Part shown: piece after piece, positions 18,601 through 28,105 of the stretch
Layout: each line of letters begins with the position of its first letter
Numbering within the stretch: position 1 is the first letter of the stretch
Source: Salirhabdus sp. Marseille-P4669
GTDB lineage: Bacteria; Bacillota; Bacilli; Bacillales; Alkalibacillaceae
Assembly (NCBI RefSeq): GCF_900240405.1
Contig: NZ_OEQK01000001.1
Span: 62,001-126,000, forward strand
Direction: 5' to 3'
DNA: 64,000 nt
Notes under the pieces: model-generated
The model's database searches: none
Told to the model about the DNA's origin: nothing
What the model saw: the letters and a program-made list of their open reading frames with translations, nothing else
Made by a program: the position numbers and the translations under genes

Positions 18601-19298
18601 ACAATGAAGATGGTCAGCAAGAAAGACAGGCTCTAAGGAAATTAAAAGAGGAATATTACTCAATTTATTTAGCTCTTCATGATAAAGCAAGAATTAACGC
18701 AACAGAAGAAAATAAAAAAGAAGCTTTATTAACAGATAACAGAGTAGATGCCTTGCGAAAGCTTTCAAAGATTTCCCTGCTTTCATCTCAACCTCTTGAT
18801 CAATGGTTACAAAAAGTGGATGATATGATTGCATGCTGGGATTTAACAAAAGAGAAGTTAGAGCATTCGCCAATTTGTAAAGCTTGTCATTTTAGACCAA
18901 AAGATGAGCCATATACTCGCCATCAGAATTTAGACGAACTAGAAGAAGAGTTAGAAGATTTATTGACTAATTGGACTTCTACATTACTTACGACTTTACG
19001 TGATCCAGAAATAAAAGAGAACATTGATATGCTACAGCCGGATCAAAGACAATTAGTTAATGAATTTATTCAACAACAAACATTAACATTACCTATCAAT
19101 ATAAGGCTTGTCGAGGCAATTACAATTCTACTTCAAGGAATTGAGAAGGTAACTATTACTGTAACTGAATTAGAGCAGATGATGAACAATGGACAGCCAT
19201 TAACTGTTGAAGAACTAAAGCAGCGTTTTGATCAAATGCTACTACAAAAAGTTGGGACTCAACCGAAAAATAATGTGCGAATTTTATTAAACGTGTAG
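15615..19298 (+). CDS. brxC: BREX BrxC-like large P-loop ATPase (DUF6079 type)
   Basis: This is a 1227-residue cytoplasmic ATPase, a core BREX component thought to act with the methylase and PglZ on DNA. Walker A (VVGNYGTGKSHLM) is at about residues 65-77 and Walker B (LLLIVDELLDYL) at about 178-189. A long helical body follows, and a Cys pair (CKACHF) near residue 1092 may bind metal. The length suits BrxC of type 3 systems. It begins 14 bp after brxF behind AAAAGGAGAGG, and its stop is 10 bp before the methylase gene. Confidence 0.85.
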   Translation: MQYRDLIQFDPVETIVQLKESTNTEKAFELVDTYVISDRMAEVINETIIEQLQFERPADNKGLLVVGNYGTGKSHLMSVISTIAELRDSAERVNHSQVAKKAKEIEGKFKVLRTELDGIRMSLQEFVFGELTDYLQSIGVDYEAPDLEKIRSNKDELIKMMATFEEEYPEQGLLLIVDELLDYLRSRNEQELMLDLNFLRAMGEICGTSRFRFITGIQEMLFDNPKFSFVAEQLSRVKERTEQAVIVREDIEYVVSKRLLRKDDRQKAIIREHLQRFTPLYNKLNEQLEKYVELFPIHPSYLSTFERVTVAEKRVILKTLSLEMKKLLEREVPNDQPGFISYDSYWPYIEGDKALKANPNVKEVMSKATILLDRIENAFTKPLYRPMAYRVVQALSVFRLTTDNIFSKVGVTAEELRDQLFLYAQLPEEDSEFLRGLIEVVLKEIQKTVSYQYISVNQENGQYYLDLQKDIDVDSLIEQKAEMLSKDKMDQYYFDVLSVQTGNTTETRYRSNYRIWQHELPWYEHKVTRPGYLFFGYPDERSTTQPERDFYIYMLPIFDKKHLKNENKPDEVFFVLETKDEDFYRNLRFYAGARELATTASSGSRNLYEDKASHYMKQLTAWFKVNMPTAYKMTYKGETKRIAEWSISAPAQASVKEVIDAAADDCLNGWFNDKYPDYPTFRNIREPITRSSMITTYIPEAIRNIKQPKTKNGITILDGLVLLDENQKLNVRKSGYAKWVIEVLESKSEGQVVNASELLDIIETFNKNEEVKRTVKFDLEPELFAVLLAALVFNGDIVITINGATYDGMKFDELIRLSAEQIADFTHIKKPSDLPLAALGELFDLFNIGRGLLQNNALQLAVGQLNRESKLLLDKVVRLDHEIKNGIPFLDVTLFNTDQVNDFRKELAKLKSFLNDLQIYDTPAKLKNFKFSVDEVIEQKERITLTNNLIEQQKRTIEISQEAMYLVNAQNHLLSSHEWNRKVEGALEDLIHALRNNEDGQQERQALRKLKEEYYSIYLALHDKARINATEENKKEALLTDNRVDALRKLSKISLLSSQPLDQWLQKVDDMIACWDLTKEKLEHSPICKACHFRPKDEPYTRHQNLDELEEELEDLLTNWTSTLLTTLRDPEIKENIDMLQPDQRQLVNEFIQQQTLTLPINIRLVEAITILLQGIEKVTITVTELEQMMNNGQPLTVEELKQRFDQMLLQKVGTQPKNNVRILLNV

Positions 19299-19308
19299 GA
19301 GGTAAACC

Positions 19309-22098
19309 ATGTCTGAAAAAGTTGAACAAGCAACCTTGTTCGAAGAAGAAGCAACAAAAGGCCCAGTTACATGTCTGGGTCTCACTTTTAATAATGATGA
19401 TGAACGAAGAGAACATTTTCGGGAAGAATTACGGAAAAAATTACCTGAATTAAAAAAACTTGAAGGATTTCCAATTGGATCAGATGAAGATATTATCGGA
19501 CTTTCTGATCCGCCTTTTTATACAGTTTGCCCTAATCCTTGGCTTAATGAGATTATTAGGGAATGGAACTTTAAGTCCGAGAATATAACAACGGATGAAA
19601 AATACAAGGTTGAACCTTTTGCAAGTGATGTAAGTGAAGGAAAAAATGACCCTATCTATATGGCGCATAGTTATCATACTAAAGTTCCACATAAGGCTGT
19701 AATGAGGTACATTCTTCATTATACAAAACCTAATGATATAATTTTGGATGGTTTTTCTGGAACCGGAATGACAGGTGTAGCTGCTAACCATTGTGGTAAA
19801 AAAGAAGAAATTAGTAGCCTTGGGTTTCAGGTACTAAACGATGGGACTATTCAAGATATGGAAGGAAACAAGGTTTCTAAAGTGGGTGAAAGAAACGTAA
19901 TTTTAAATGATTTAGCCCCTGCTGCAACCTTCATTACTAACTGTTTTAATGCTGGATTTGATTTTAGTAAATTACACGGAAAACTATTAAGTATAATTAG
20001 TGAGGTCGAAGAAGAATATGGTTGGCTATTTGAAACTAATCATACACTGAATAATAAACTTTTAGATAAAAAAAACACTAAAGGTAAAATTAATTATATA
20101 GTATGGAGCGATGTATTTTCTTGTCCTACCTGTTCGAGTGAATTGAAATATTGGGATATTGCTGTAGATTTAGAGAATAAGAAGGTAAAAAGTGAGTTTC
20201 TATGCCCAAATTGTAATTCGCAACTAAGTAAAAGAAGTTTACAAAGGAAATTCAATACATTTTATGATGTTGATTTAGGTTACACAATCAATCAAGCAGA
20301 AATAGTACCTGTCTTGATAAATTATTCAGTAGGAACATCGAGGTTTGAAAAAATACCTGACAAGCAAGATATGGAACTATTGGAGAAAGTCAGGGATATG
20401 AAAATAGATAGTTTTATCCCAATTGAGAAATTACCTGAAGGTTATAATACTGAACAACCTATTAATAGTCATGGTTTTACGCACATTCACCACTTAATGT
20501 CCAGAAGGAATAATATTATTATAAGCAAAGTAATTGAAAAGATAAAAAAGACGATAGGGATAAATGAGGCTCTATTCTTTATTACAGCCTCTATACCTAA
20601 TTTAACTTGGATGTATCGTTGGAGAGCTAGTGGAAAAGGAGGTATTATGACAGGAACATACTACATATGTTCAACTCCACAGGAAAACAACGCATTTAAC
20701 CAGTTAAAAAGGAAATTAGCTGATATATCAAATGTAAATTTTAAGAAAACAAATAGAGCTATATCAACACAGTCATCAACTTCTTTAACAAATATTGACG
20801 AAAATTCAATAGATTATATTTTTACTGATCCTCCCTTTGGTGCCAATATAATGTATTCCGAACTTAATTTTTATTGGGAAGCGTGGCTAAGAGTCTTCTC
20901 AAATAATAATTCAGAAGCGATAATAAATACAGTTCAGAGAAAGGCTTTACCTGATTATCAAAGGCTTATGGAAGAGTGCTTTAGTCAATTTTATAGACTT
21001 TTAAAACCGGGAAGATGGATGACAGTAGAATTTAGTAACTCTCAATCTTCGGTTTGGAACGCAATTCGGGAAGCTATTGAGCGCGTTGGCTTTGTTATAG
21101 CTAATGTTTCTGCTTTAGATAAAAAACAAGGTAGTTTTATGGCGGTAACTTCAACTACTGCAGTAAAGCAAGATCTAGTAATTACAGCATATAAACCTAC
21201 TAATGAGAGTATCAAAAAGATAAAAGAGGTCATAAATACTGAAGATTCAGCTTGGGAATTTATAAACCAACACTTAGAAAAACTACCAGTTTTTTTAGGT
21301 GGAAAAGGAAAAACCGCAATTATTACTGAACGAACACCACGTATCTTATTCGACAGAATGATAGCTTATCACGTTCAAAATGGACTTCCAGTACCTATTT
21401 CATCCGCTGAATTTCAATCTAAAATTAGTCAAAGGTTTCCAATGAGGGATGGAATGGTGTTCCTTGAGAGTCAAGTTGCCGAATATGATAAGAAAAGAAC
21501 ACTTGTAAAAGAGTTTTCTCAATTAAGTTTATTTGTTTCGGATGAGAACAGTGCTATCGAATGGATTCGTCAACAATTGATGAATAAACCTCAAACTAGG
21601 CAAGATCTTCATCCTAACTTTATGAGAGAGATTCAACATATTGCAAAACATGAATTATTACCTGAACTAGATGATCTATTAGAACAGAACTTCCTAATGT
21701 ACGATGGTAATGAAGATGTTCCAAGCCAGATCCATGGTTATTTAAGCTCTAATTATAAGGATTTACGTAATTTGGAAAAATCAGATTCAAGGTTAAAGGA
21801 AAAAGGGAAGAATCGTTGGTATGTTCCTGATCCAAATAAACAAGCGGATTTAGAAAAATTACGTGAAAAGTCATTGTTACGTGAGTTTGAAAGCTATAAA
21901 ACTGAAATTGAAGGTAACAAAAAGAAACTAAAACAGTTCCGTACAGAAGCAATTCGTACTGGATTTAAAAAGGCCTGGAGCGAAAAAGACTTCGAGACAA
22001 TTGTAAAAGTAGGAGAACGATTACCTGAAAAAGTAATTCAAGAAGATGATAAATTACTGATGTATTTTGATCAAGCGCAAATCCGCATAGGAATGTAG
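19309..22098 (+). CDS. pglXI: BREX adenine-specific DNA methyltransferase PglXI-like
   Basis: The 929-residue N6-adenine methyltransferase probably marks host DNA, as the modification arm of BREX. Visible motifs are an N-terminal SDPPFYTVCPNPWL block (66-79), the SAM-binding motif DGFSGTGMTG (147-156), a zinc ribbon with CPTC and CPNC pairs at about 270-302, and the catalytic DPPF at 507-510. The C-terminal 300 residues are helical and may be target-recognition or docking parts. This zinc-ribbon methylase layout (COG1743-like) is the type 3 form and differs from PglX of type 1. RBS AGGAGG precedes the ATG. Confidence 0.88.
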   Translation: MSEKVEQATLFEEEATKGPVTCLGLTFNNDDERREHFREELRKKLPELKKLEGFPIGSDEDIIGLSDPPFYTVCPNPWLNEIIREWNFKSENITTDEKYKVEPFASDVSEGKNDPIYMAHSYHTKVPHKAVMRYILHYTKPNDIILDGFSGTGMTGVAANHCGKKEEISSLGFQVLNDGTIQDMEGNKVSKVGERNVILNDLAPAATFITNCFNAGFDFSKLHGKLLSIISEVEEEYGWLFETNHTLNNKLLDKKNTKGKINYIVWSDVFSCPTCSSELKYWDIAVDLENKKVKSEFLCPNCNSQLSKRSLQRKFNTFYDVDLGYTINQAEIVPVLINYSVGTSRFEKIPDKQDMELLEKVRDMKIDSFIPIEKLPEGYNTEQPINSHGFTHIHHLMSRRNNIIISKVIEKIKKTIGINEALFFITASIPNLTWMYRWRASGKGGIMTGTYYICSTPQENNAFNQLKRKLADISNVNFKKTNRAISTQSSTSLTNIDENSIDYIFTDPPFGANIMYSELNFYWEAWLRVFSNNNSEAIINTVQRKALPDYQRLMEECFSQFYRLLKPGRWMTVEFSNSQSSVWNAIREAIERVGFVIANVSALDKKQGSFMAVTSTTAVKQDLVITAYKPTNESIKKIKEVINTEDSAWEFINQHLEKLPVFLGGKGKTAIITERTPRILFDRMIAYHVQNGLPVPISSAEFQSKISQRFPMRDGMVFLESQVAEYDKKRTLVKEFSQLSLFVSDENSAIEWIRQQLMNKPQTRQDLHPNFMREIQHIAKHELLPELDDLLEQNFLMYDGNEDVPSQIHGYLSSNYKDLRNLEKSDSRLKEKGKNRWYVPDPNKQADLEKLREKSLLREFESYKTEIEGNKKKLKQFRTEAIRTGFKKAWSEKDFETIVKVGERLPEKVIQEDDKLLMYFDQAQIRIGM

Positions 22099-22105
22099 AG
22101 GAGTT

Positions 22106-24019
22106 GTGGAGGAAATGAATGGTTGGCGACAAAAATTAATATCACAAATTCCTTTTCAACAACATAAACTTCTTTTTGTGTACGATCGGGATGACATTTT
22201 ATCTGATGAGGAACTCTTATCATACCTACAACAAAATGAGGTAAATGTATTTTCATTTAAGGATCGTGCCGAATTAAGAATTCATTATGAAGGGCAGTTG
22301 GAGTATTCTAGCGGTAAATGGATTTATAAGTATGTGGGGGAAGGGTCGTTCACCTTCCCTTTCGACATGCTTAATAACCAGGAGCCGATTGAGTTAACTC
22401 TTCACATTGCTTTTCCAAATCTATCATTACCAATATTACATCAGCTTGATCATGATGTACTTGATGGGGTATATAAGGTTTCAGATTCTTTACAAAGTCC
22501 TCTCACCGATTCAGAAACAATGGAATTTCTATTAAGGAGGGTGTATAAGCTTTCCTTTGACACGATTGAAAATGAGGTGGAATGGCTTTCTTTCTTGATA
22601 CAATTACATGACCACCGATTATCAATACCGAATGTACTAATTGATTTTATAATAGAACATATATCTTCAAAATCAGTACAATTTCAGGATCTATTTCCAT
22701 TAGCATACTTTAAAAATAAATTTATGGAATTTTTGCAGAATCATTGGGATGAATATGTGAAAAAAAATATTAATCAAGATATATCCATACAAGAAGGTAC
22801 TACGTCAACCTATCATAAAGATCATCTGTTTTCATATGAATCAATGCGTAGAATGATCCAGCATTATTTCATTGAAGGAAAGCTCCTTCCTATAGAAATT
22901 GATAAGGAACGCAATATTCCAGTTTGGGCGGAACATGGTGTGAAGCAAAAGTCTTATCAGCCATTAAAAGATATTCATCATCTAGGTGAAAAAATTGAAT
23001 TGTTTTTGGAGGAAGGAAAGATTCAACATAAAGATTGGATTGAGGTAGCAGGTCTTTATGGTCAAATGAAAATGCTGCAAATCCAGTACGGAGTCGGTGA
23101 ACAGATTGTAAATGAATTTGATGAGAAAATAAATCAATTATTTCAAGATTGGATGCTGTTGAACTATCAAACACTAGCAAGTTTTTCGCCTTATATCCGA
23201 CCGGCTATGGTTCATCATGTTCTCCCGTATATGCAATTTCAAGAAGAACGAAAACAAGTAATAATAGTTTTGGATGGTATGAGTTTTGTTCAATGGAAGC
23301 AAATAAAGCAGGCTCTGGATGTTTCCTTTGTGTCTGAAGAAAATGGTGTCTTTGCTTGGGTTCCAACTATAACTGAAATTAGTAGACGTTCTATTTTTCA
23401 CTCGAATATCCCTAGACTTCAATCTTCAATTTCTGAAGAAAAGGCTTGGAGGCAATTCTGGAAACGAGAATCGATTGCTGATATGCACATTACTTTTGAA
23501 AATCACTTGGCTCAAGGAGAATTTGATATAAGTCAAATTGCTGCACTACAAAAAACAAATACAAAAAAAGCTTCAATAATTTTACGGAATATTGATGCTC
23601 TTACACACGGTGCAATTCAAGGGTTAGAAGGAATGTACGCTGAAATTGATGTATGGTTGAAATCAGGCTATTTACAACAACTCATTCTTAAGCTGGTAGA
23701 GGAAGGGTATGCAGTATATATTACCTCTGATCATGGGAATACAGAAAGTATTGGGATTGGTAGACCAAGACAAGGATCATTGGTTGAAACGAAGGGTGAA
23801 CGTGTTAGAATATATAGAGACCAAATGTTTCGGGATGAAGCTGCAAGTCTATATACAACTATTAAATGGCCCAATGATGCTTTATCCAAAGAACATTACT
23901 ATTTACTGGCAGAAGCAAGAGAAGCGTTTGTAACTAAGAATGAACATATTGTAAGTCATGGTGGTATCACGTTAGAAGAAGTGGTTGTACCATTTATTAA
24001 AATAGACAAACGCAAATAA
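22106..24019 (+). CDS. pglZ: BREX PglZ-domain phosphatase-like protein
   Basis: PglZ is the hallmark BREX protein, of the alkaline phosphatase superfamily, needed for both methylation and phage exclusion. The 637-residue protein has the metal-site motifs VLDGMSF near residue 388 and TSDHGN near 540, and a final HGG (near 620) preceding EEVVVPFI. The N-terminal 350 residues are helical and probably the partner-binding part. The frame opens with GTG at 22106; ATG at 22115 is an alternative. It lies 7 bp after the methylase gene. Confidence 0.9.
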   Translation: MEEMNGWRQKLISQIPFQQHKLLFVYDRDDILSDEELLSYLQQNEVNVFSFKDRAELRIHYEGQLEYSSGKWIYKYVGEGSFTFPFDMLNNQEPIELTLHIAFPNLSLPILHQLDHDVLDGVYKVSDSLQSPLTDSETMEFLLRRVYKLSFDTIENEVEWLSFLIQLHDHRLSIPNVLIDFIIEHISSKSVQFQDLFPLAYFKNKFMEFLQNHWDEYVKKNINQDISIQEGTTSTYHKDHLFSYESMRRMIQHYFIEGKLLPIEIDKERNIPVWAEHGVKQKSYQPLKDIHHLGEKIELFLEEGKIQHKDWIEVAGLYGQMKMLQIQYGVGEQIVNEFDEKINQLFQDWMLLNYQTLASFSPYIRPAMVHHVLPYMQFQEERKQVIIVLDGMSFVQWKQIKQALDVSFVSEENGVFAWVPTITEISRRSIFHSNIPRLQSSISEEKAWRQFWKRESIADMHITFENHLAQGEFDISQIAALQKTNTKKASIILRNIDALTHGAIQGLEGMYAEIDVWLKSGYLQQLILKLVEEGYAVYITSDHGNTESIGIGRPRQGSLVETKGERVRIYRDQMFRDEAASLYTTIKWPNDALSKEHYYLLAEAREAFVTKNEHIVSHGGITLEEVVVPFIKIDKRK

Positions 24020-24032
24020 GGATGGATTCAAA

Positions 24033-24746
24033 ATGAAAAAAGCAGTTGGATTTGATCAAAAAATCCTTCTTCATCAATTAGATTTTATAGCAAGAGAAAT
24101 TCCACGAACAGTATCTCGTCAAGAATTGTATGAGAAAGTTGAGGAATTTTTAACTGCTGATATTGCTGGTCAGAAATCACGATTAAATGCAAGAACTATC
24201 CTTTTTAAGATATGGTATCTAGTCGAGGATCAGAATCTACATTTACAAAGGGAAGCTTTACGTTTGTTTGACGAAGTGACGCAGGAGGAGCGTAAAGTAT
24301 TGCATTGGGGAATGACATTGCTGGCGTATCCCTTTTTTACAGATTTGGTAAAGGAACTTGGTTTACTGTTTAAAATACAAGATGAAGTTCCTTCAGAGCA
24401 GTTATCAAGAAAGATCAAAGCTTTGTATGGGGATAGAAGAAGAGTTGAAGTGTCTACAAGTGCAACAATGACTAGTCTACGTTCTTGGGAAGCTGTTGTA
24501 TCAGAAAAAAGGAATTTACAGGCATTGCCATCCAATCGAACTGTCATAAGATCAGACCAATTAAAACAGTGGACAGCTGAAGTATTAATTCGGGTTTTAC
24601 AAGTTACCTCATTACCAATTGAGGAATTTAAAGACCACCCACTTCTATTTCCGTTTCGCTATGATATTACGACAGATGAATTGGATAAGAATCGTTTTGA
24701 AATTATTCGACAAGGTGTCAATATGCGGATGATAAGTCTTAAATAA
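24033..24746 (+). CDS. brxA: BrxA-like small BREX protein (DUF1819 type)
   Basis: The 237-residue protein matches BrxA in place, size and the motif YGDRRRVEVSTSATMTSLRSWEAV (residues about 129-152; quoted only in part elsewhere). It resembles the helical DUF1819 family, which includes a DNA-binding NusB-like fold. It ends the first BREX transcript: a strong terminator follows 15 bp downstream. The start has AAGGATG upstream and is 13 bp from the pglZ stop. Sequence conservation in this family is low, so the name rests mainly on context and this motif. Confidence 0.75.
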   Translation: MKKAVGFDQKILLHQLDFIAREIPRTVSRQELYEKVEEFLTADIAGQKSRLNARTILFKIWYLVEDQNLHLQREALRLFDEVTQEERKVLHWGMTLLAYPFFTDLVKELGLLFKIQDEVPSEQLSRKIKALYGDRRRVEVSTSATMTSLRSWEAVVSEKRNLQALPSNRTVIRSDQLKQWTAEVLIRVLQVTSLPIEEFKDHPLLFPFRYDITTDELDKNRFEIIRQGVNMRMISLK

Positions 24747-24761
24747 ATGATAAAGTGAAAT

Positions 24762-24798
24762 TGACCTATTACATATTTTGAGTAATAGGTCATTTTTT
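24762..24798 (+). terminator. Intrinsic terminator after brxA
   Basis: TGACCTATTAC and GTAATAGGTCA form a perfect 11-bp stem with a nine-base loop, followed by six T. It separates the five-gene BREX transcript from the helicase gene. A TATAAT box at 24833-24838 suggests a separate promoter, although no good -35 is visible. Confidence 0.9.
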
Positions 24799-24867
24799 CG
24801 GTAAAATGAGAGAAGGAAATGGAAATTTTCTGTATAATTATAAGAAAATAATACTAAAGGTGATTAT

Positions 24868-27800
24868 ATGATTAAGGTTGGAGATATTGTAAATGGTTCG
24901 CATTTTCCAGAAACAGTAGAAATTAAGCAAGTAGAGTCGTTCGGAGATGAATATTTTTCTGTAGCAGCAACTGGTCGGGATTCACATACATATTATGAAC
25001 GAATGCTAGAACGTCATGAATTGTTATCCTTAACTAAGGTTAAAGGTGAACGTGATGAAAATGATGAGGTTGAGCCTACTGATATTCAGCATCTCCTTCA
25101 ATATTATACATTTCAAGTTGAAGAGAGGTATTCGAAAGGAAGAGCATTAGGAAATAAAAACTTAATGCCTTTACCACACCAGATTGAGGCTGTTTATAGT
25201 AAGATGCTTCAAGTCCCGCAAGTTCGTTTTCTATTAGCGGATGATCCAGGTGCAGGAAAAACCATTATGTCAGGTATGCTTATTAAAGAGTTGTCTGCTA
25301 GGGAGAGCGTAAAACGTATTTTAATCTTAGTACCACCTCTAGTTCTTAAACAATGGCAGGAAGAACTACATGAAAAATTTAATGAACAATTTTTTATCAT
25401 TAATCGTTCAGTAGTTCGGCAATATGGTGGCAAAAATCCATTTATAGAACATGACTTATGTTTGGCTTCAATTTATTGGGCAGCTCGGGAAGACGTTAAA
25501 GGCTTGGTGCAAGAAGCGGATTTTGATCTAGTTATAGTTGATGAGGCTCATAAGATGGCTGCATATACTCATGGAACCATTAAGAAAAAAACGAGTAAAA
25601 CGAAGCTTTATCACTTGGGAGAGTCAATTTTACGTAAAGCACAGCATTGTGTTCTTTTAACGGCTACTCCTCATAAAGGGGATGTTGAAAATTTTCGACA
25701 TCTCATGAGATTAGTTGATTCTGATATTTTTTCAAGTGTCACAGTAAATGAATCATTGAAAGAAAAGTCCAATCCTTTTATTATTCGGAGATTAAAAGAG
25801 AATTTAACAAACTTTGATGGTACACCACTTTTCCCGAAGCGAGTAACGAAAACGCTTCAATTCGATCTATCCGAAAAAGAGTTAGCCCTCTATGAAGCTG
25901 TTACAGAGTATGTACGTAATCATTTCAATCGTGCAATGAGTAACGGGAATAACAGTACAGCTTTCGCCATGATGTTATTGCAAAGACGGCTATCTTCTTC
26001 AACTGAAGCTATCCATCTCTCGTTACAACGAAGAAAAGAACGCCTGGAAAGTTTATTAAAAGAAACCGAGCAAGAGCGGAAAAAACTAGTTAAAAAACTA
26101 CAAAAGTTAGAGATAGATGATTTTGATGATGAAGGTTTCGAAGAACAGCAGCGATTAGAAGCTTCACTTGAACAGGCAGTAGATTTAATTGATACAGAAG
26201 AACTAAAAATTGAAATAAATGAGTTAGAAAAGCTGCTTCAGCAGACAAGTTATCTACGTTTAAATATGATGGAGCGTAAGTATGACGAATTAGAAAGAAC
26301 TCTTTTTGGAACAAACGGTTTACTAGAAAAAGGTGAAAAAATTTTACTCTTTACTGAATCTACCGATACTCTGAATTATTTGGAGCGACGATTAAAGGCA
26401 CGCATTCCTGTGATCGCAAAAATTATTGGGAAGTACTCAATGGATGAGAGAAGAAGACAGGTTGAGCTTTTTAGAAATGAAAGTCAAGTGATGCTTGCTA
26501 CGGATGCCGGAGGAGAGTCTATAAATCTTCAATTTTGTAATCAGATGATAAATTATGATATACCGTGGAACCCCAATAAATTAGAGCAAAGAATGGGGCG
26601 TATTCATCGAATCGGTCAGAAGAATGAGGTTGCAATTTTCAACTTAGTTGCAGCTAATACCCGTGAAGGGGATGTAATGATACGTCTATTAGAAAAGATG
26701 GACAGAATGAGAGAAGATCTAGGATCTGACCTTGTTTATGATTTTATTGGTGAAATCCTTGACGATGAGTATGGTAATCTAGCTAATTTAATGGAATCAG
26801 CAATTCTTAATAGGGAAAATTTAGATGACATCATTGCAAAAATGGATAAAAGTATGTCCGAAGAGCATCAAAGATTGCTTAAATTTTTTGAAGAAGAAAG
26901 AATTGCTGAACAGGCTTTCGACCTGCCTACTATGAGGCGCGAACAACACGACCTATTAATTAAAAGGCTACCACAGCGGGTTTATGTCCCTTTCGTAGAG
27001 CACATTTTTCAAAAGAATAATATTCGAATATATGATTCGTTTGAAAATAAAGTGCACAGGATTGATAGATTCCCTAAGTATATTAGGGAGATAAGTCGGA
27101 AATATCATTTTGGGATTGAGCAGTTGAGGGACACCATTAGATTTACAGGATATACAGAGTATGAAACGGCAGAAGTTACTCGACTAGATAGCGATCATCA
27201 ATTAGTTAAACTAGGAATGTTTTTAAGCAAAAAGGGAGCGGAAGAACATTCATTTAAGAGGTTTTCAATATCATATCCAGTTTTAGAGCCTTTGTCCGTA
27301 AATGTGTATTCAATCATTATTACAGATGGGACAGGTGCTGAATTAGCAAAGGATCTTCTATTTTTAGCTAAGCGTGAAAATGGAGAAGTAATGCTAATGG
27401 ATTCCTATTGGTTATTTCGGCAATTTACTGGTGCAGTCATGCAATTTGAAAATAAAACGTATCCAGACATTCAACGTGATGCCGTGAAAGCAACTATTGA
27501 GCTACGGAATCAGGTTAAGAAACAACGGGAGCAGCAGCTAGACAAGGTTGCAGATTATCTTCAAAAAACGTTTAAGAAACAAATTGATGACATATTAGAT
27601 AAGCGGTTTATATACGAACAAGAGAATATGGATAATAAAAACAGCGCGTTAATCAATCAAATGAATGCTAATTTAACTGATACTGAAATTAGACGTGACG
27701 AACGCCTCATGATGATTGAACGACAAAGAAACATTGGAATGGAGCCACCTAAATTACTAATGCAGCTTGAATTAACTCCAAATCATCAGTTAAATAGACT

Positions 27801-28086
27801 GTTTTCAATAGATTACAAGGATATTGTAGAAAAATACGAACAGAGTAACGGAAGAGGTAATTTCAAAACCTTTAATACATTCGCTTTAGTCGACTTTTAT
27901 AGTGAGCGATTCAATGGTGAACCTAGATTTATTATTGTAACGGATAGAGAAGATTACTTGCCATCAGAAGATCATTTAGAGGATTTACAGGATATTTTAG
28001 ATAAGGTTTATATTTATGTTGTGCATAATGATGAAATTGTACAAGAGAGAGCAATGAGAGATGAAATATTAATTTATAAACAATAA
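24868..28086 (+). CDS. brxHII: BREX type 3 SNF2-family helicase BrxHII-like
   Basis: The 1072-residue SNF2-type ATPase probably translocates on DNA as part of BREX. The helicase core has motif I DDPGAGKT (about 125-132), motif II VDEAH (near 225), motif III LTATPHKG, and C-terminal motifs including DAGGESINLQ and QRMGRIHRIGQ. A coiled coil with KKLVKKLQKLE interrupts the core near residues 400-470. A C-terminal domain ends with a TDREDYLPS segment. It has its own transcription unit, since a terminator lies upstream. I recall type 3 systems placing brxHII between pglXI and pglZ; here it comes last. Confidence 0.85.
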   Translation: MIKVGDIVNGSHFPETVEIKQVESFGDEYFSVAATGRDSHTYYERMLERHELLSLTKVKGERDENDEVEPTDIQHLLQYYTFQVEERYSKGRALGNKNLMPLPHQIEAVYSKMLQVPQVRFLLADDPGAGKTIMSGMLIKELSARESVKRILILVPPLVLKQWQEELHEKFNEQFFIINRSVVRQYGGKNPFIEHDLCLASIYWAAREDVKGLVQEADFDLVIVDEAHKMAAYTHGTIKKKTSKTKLYHLGESILRKAQHCVLLTATPHKGDVENFRHLMRLVDSDIFSSVTVNESLKEKSNPFIIRRLKENLTNFDGTPLFPKRVTKTLQFDLSEKELALYEAVTEYVRNHFNRAMSNGNNSTAFAMMLLQRRLSSSTEAIHLSLQRRKERLESLLKETEQERKKLVKKLQKLEIDDFDDEGFEEQQRLEASLEQAVDLIDTEELKIEINELEKLLQQTSYLRLNMMERKYDELERTLFGTNGLLEKGEKILLFTESTDTLNYLERRLKARIPVIAKIIGKYSMDERRRQVELFRNESQVMLATDAGGESINLQFCNQMINYDIPWNPNKLEQRMGRIHRIGQKNEVAIFNLVAANTREGDVMIRLLEKMDRMREDLGSDLVYDFIGEILDDEYGNLANLMESAILNRENLDDIIAKMDKSMSEEHQRLLKFFEEERIAEQAFDLPTMRREQHDLLIKRLPQRVYVPFVEHIFQKNNIRIYDSFENKVHRIDRFPKYIREISRKYHFGIEQLRDTIRFTGYTEYETAEVTRLDSDHQLVKLGMFLSKKGAEEHSFKRFSISYPVLEPLSVNVYSIIITDGTGAELAKDLLFLAKRENGEVMLMDSYWLFRQFTGAVMQFENKTYPDIQRDAVKATIELRNQVKKQREQQLDKVADYLQKTFKKQIDDILDKRFIYEQENMDNKNSALINQMNANLTDTEIRRDERLMMIERQRNIGMEPPKLLMQLELTPNHQLNRLFSIDYKDIVEKYEQSNGRGNFKTFNTFALVDFYSERFNGEPRFIIVTDREDYLPSEDHLEDLQDILDKVYIYVVHNDEIVQERAMRDEILIYKQ

Positions 28087-28105
28087 ACGTTCGGGGTGAG
28101 AGTTA

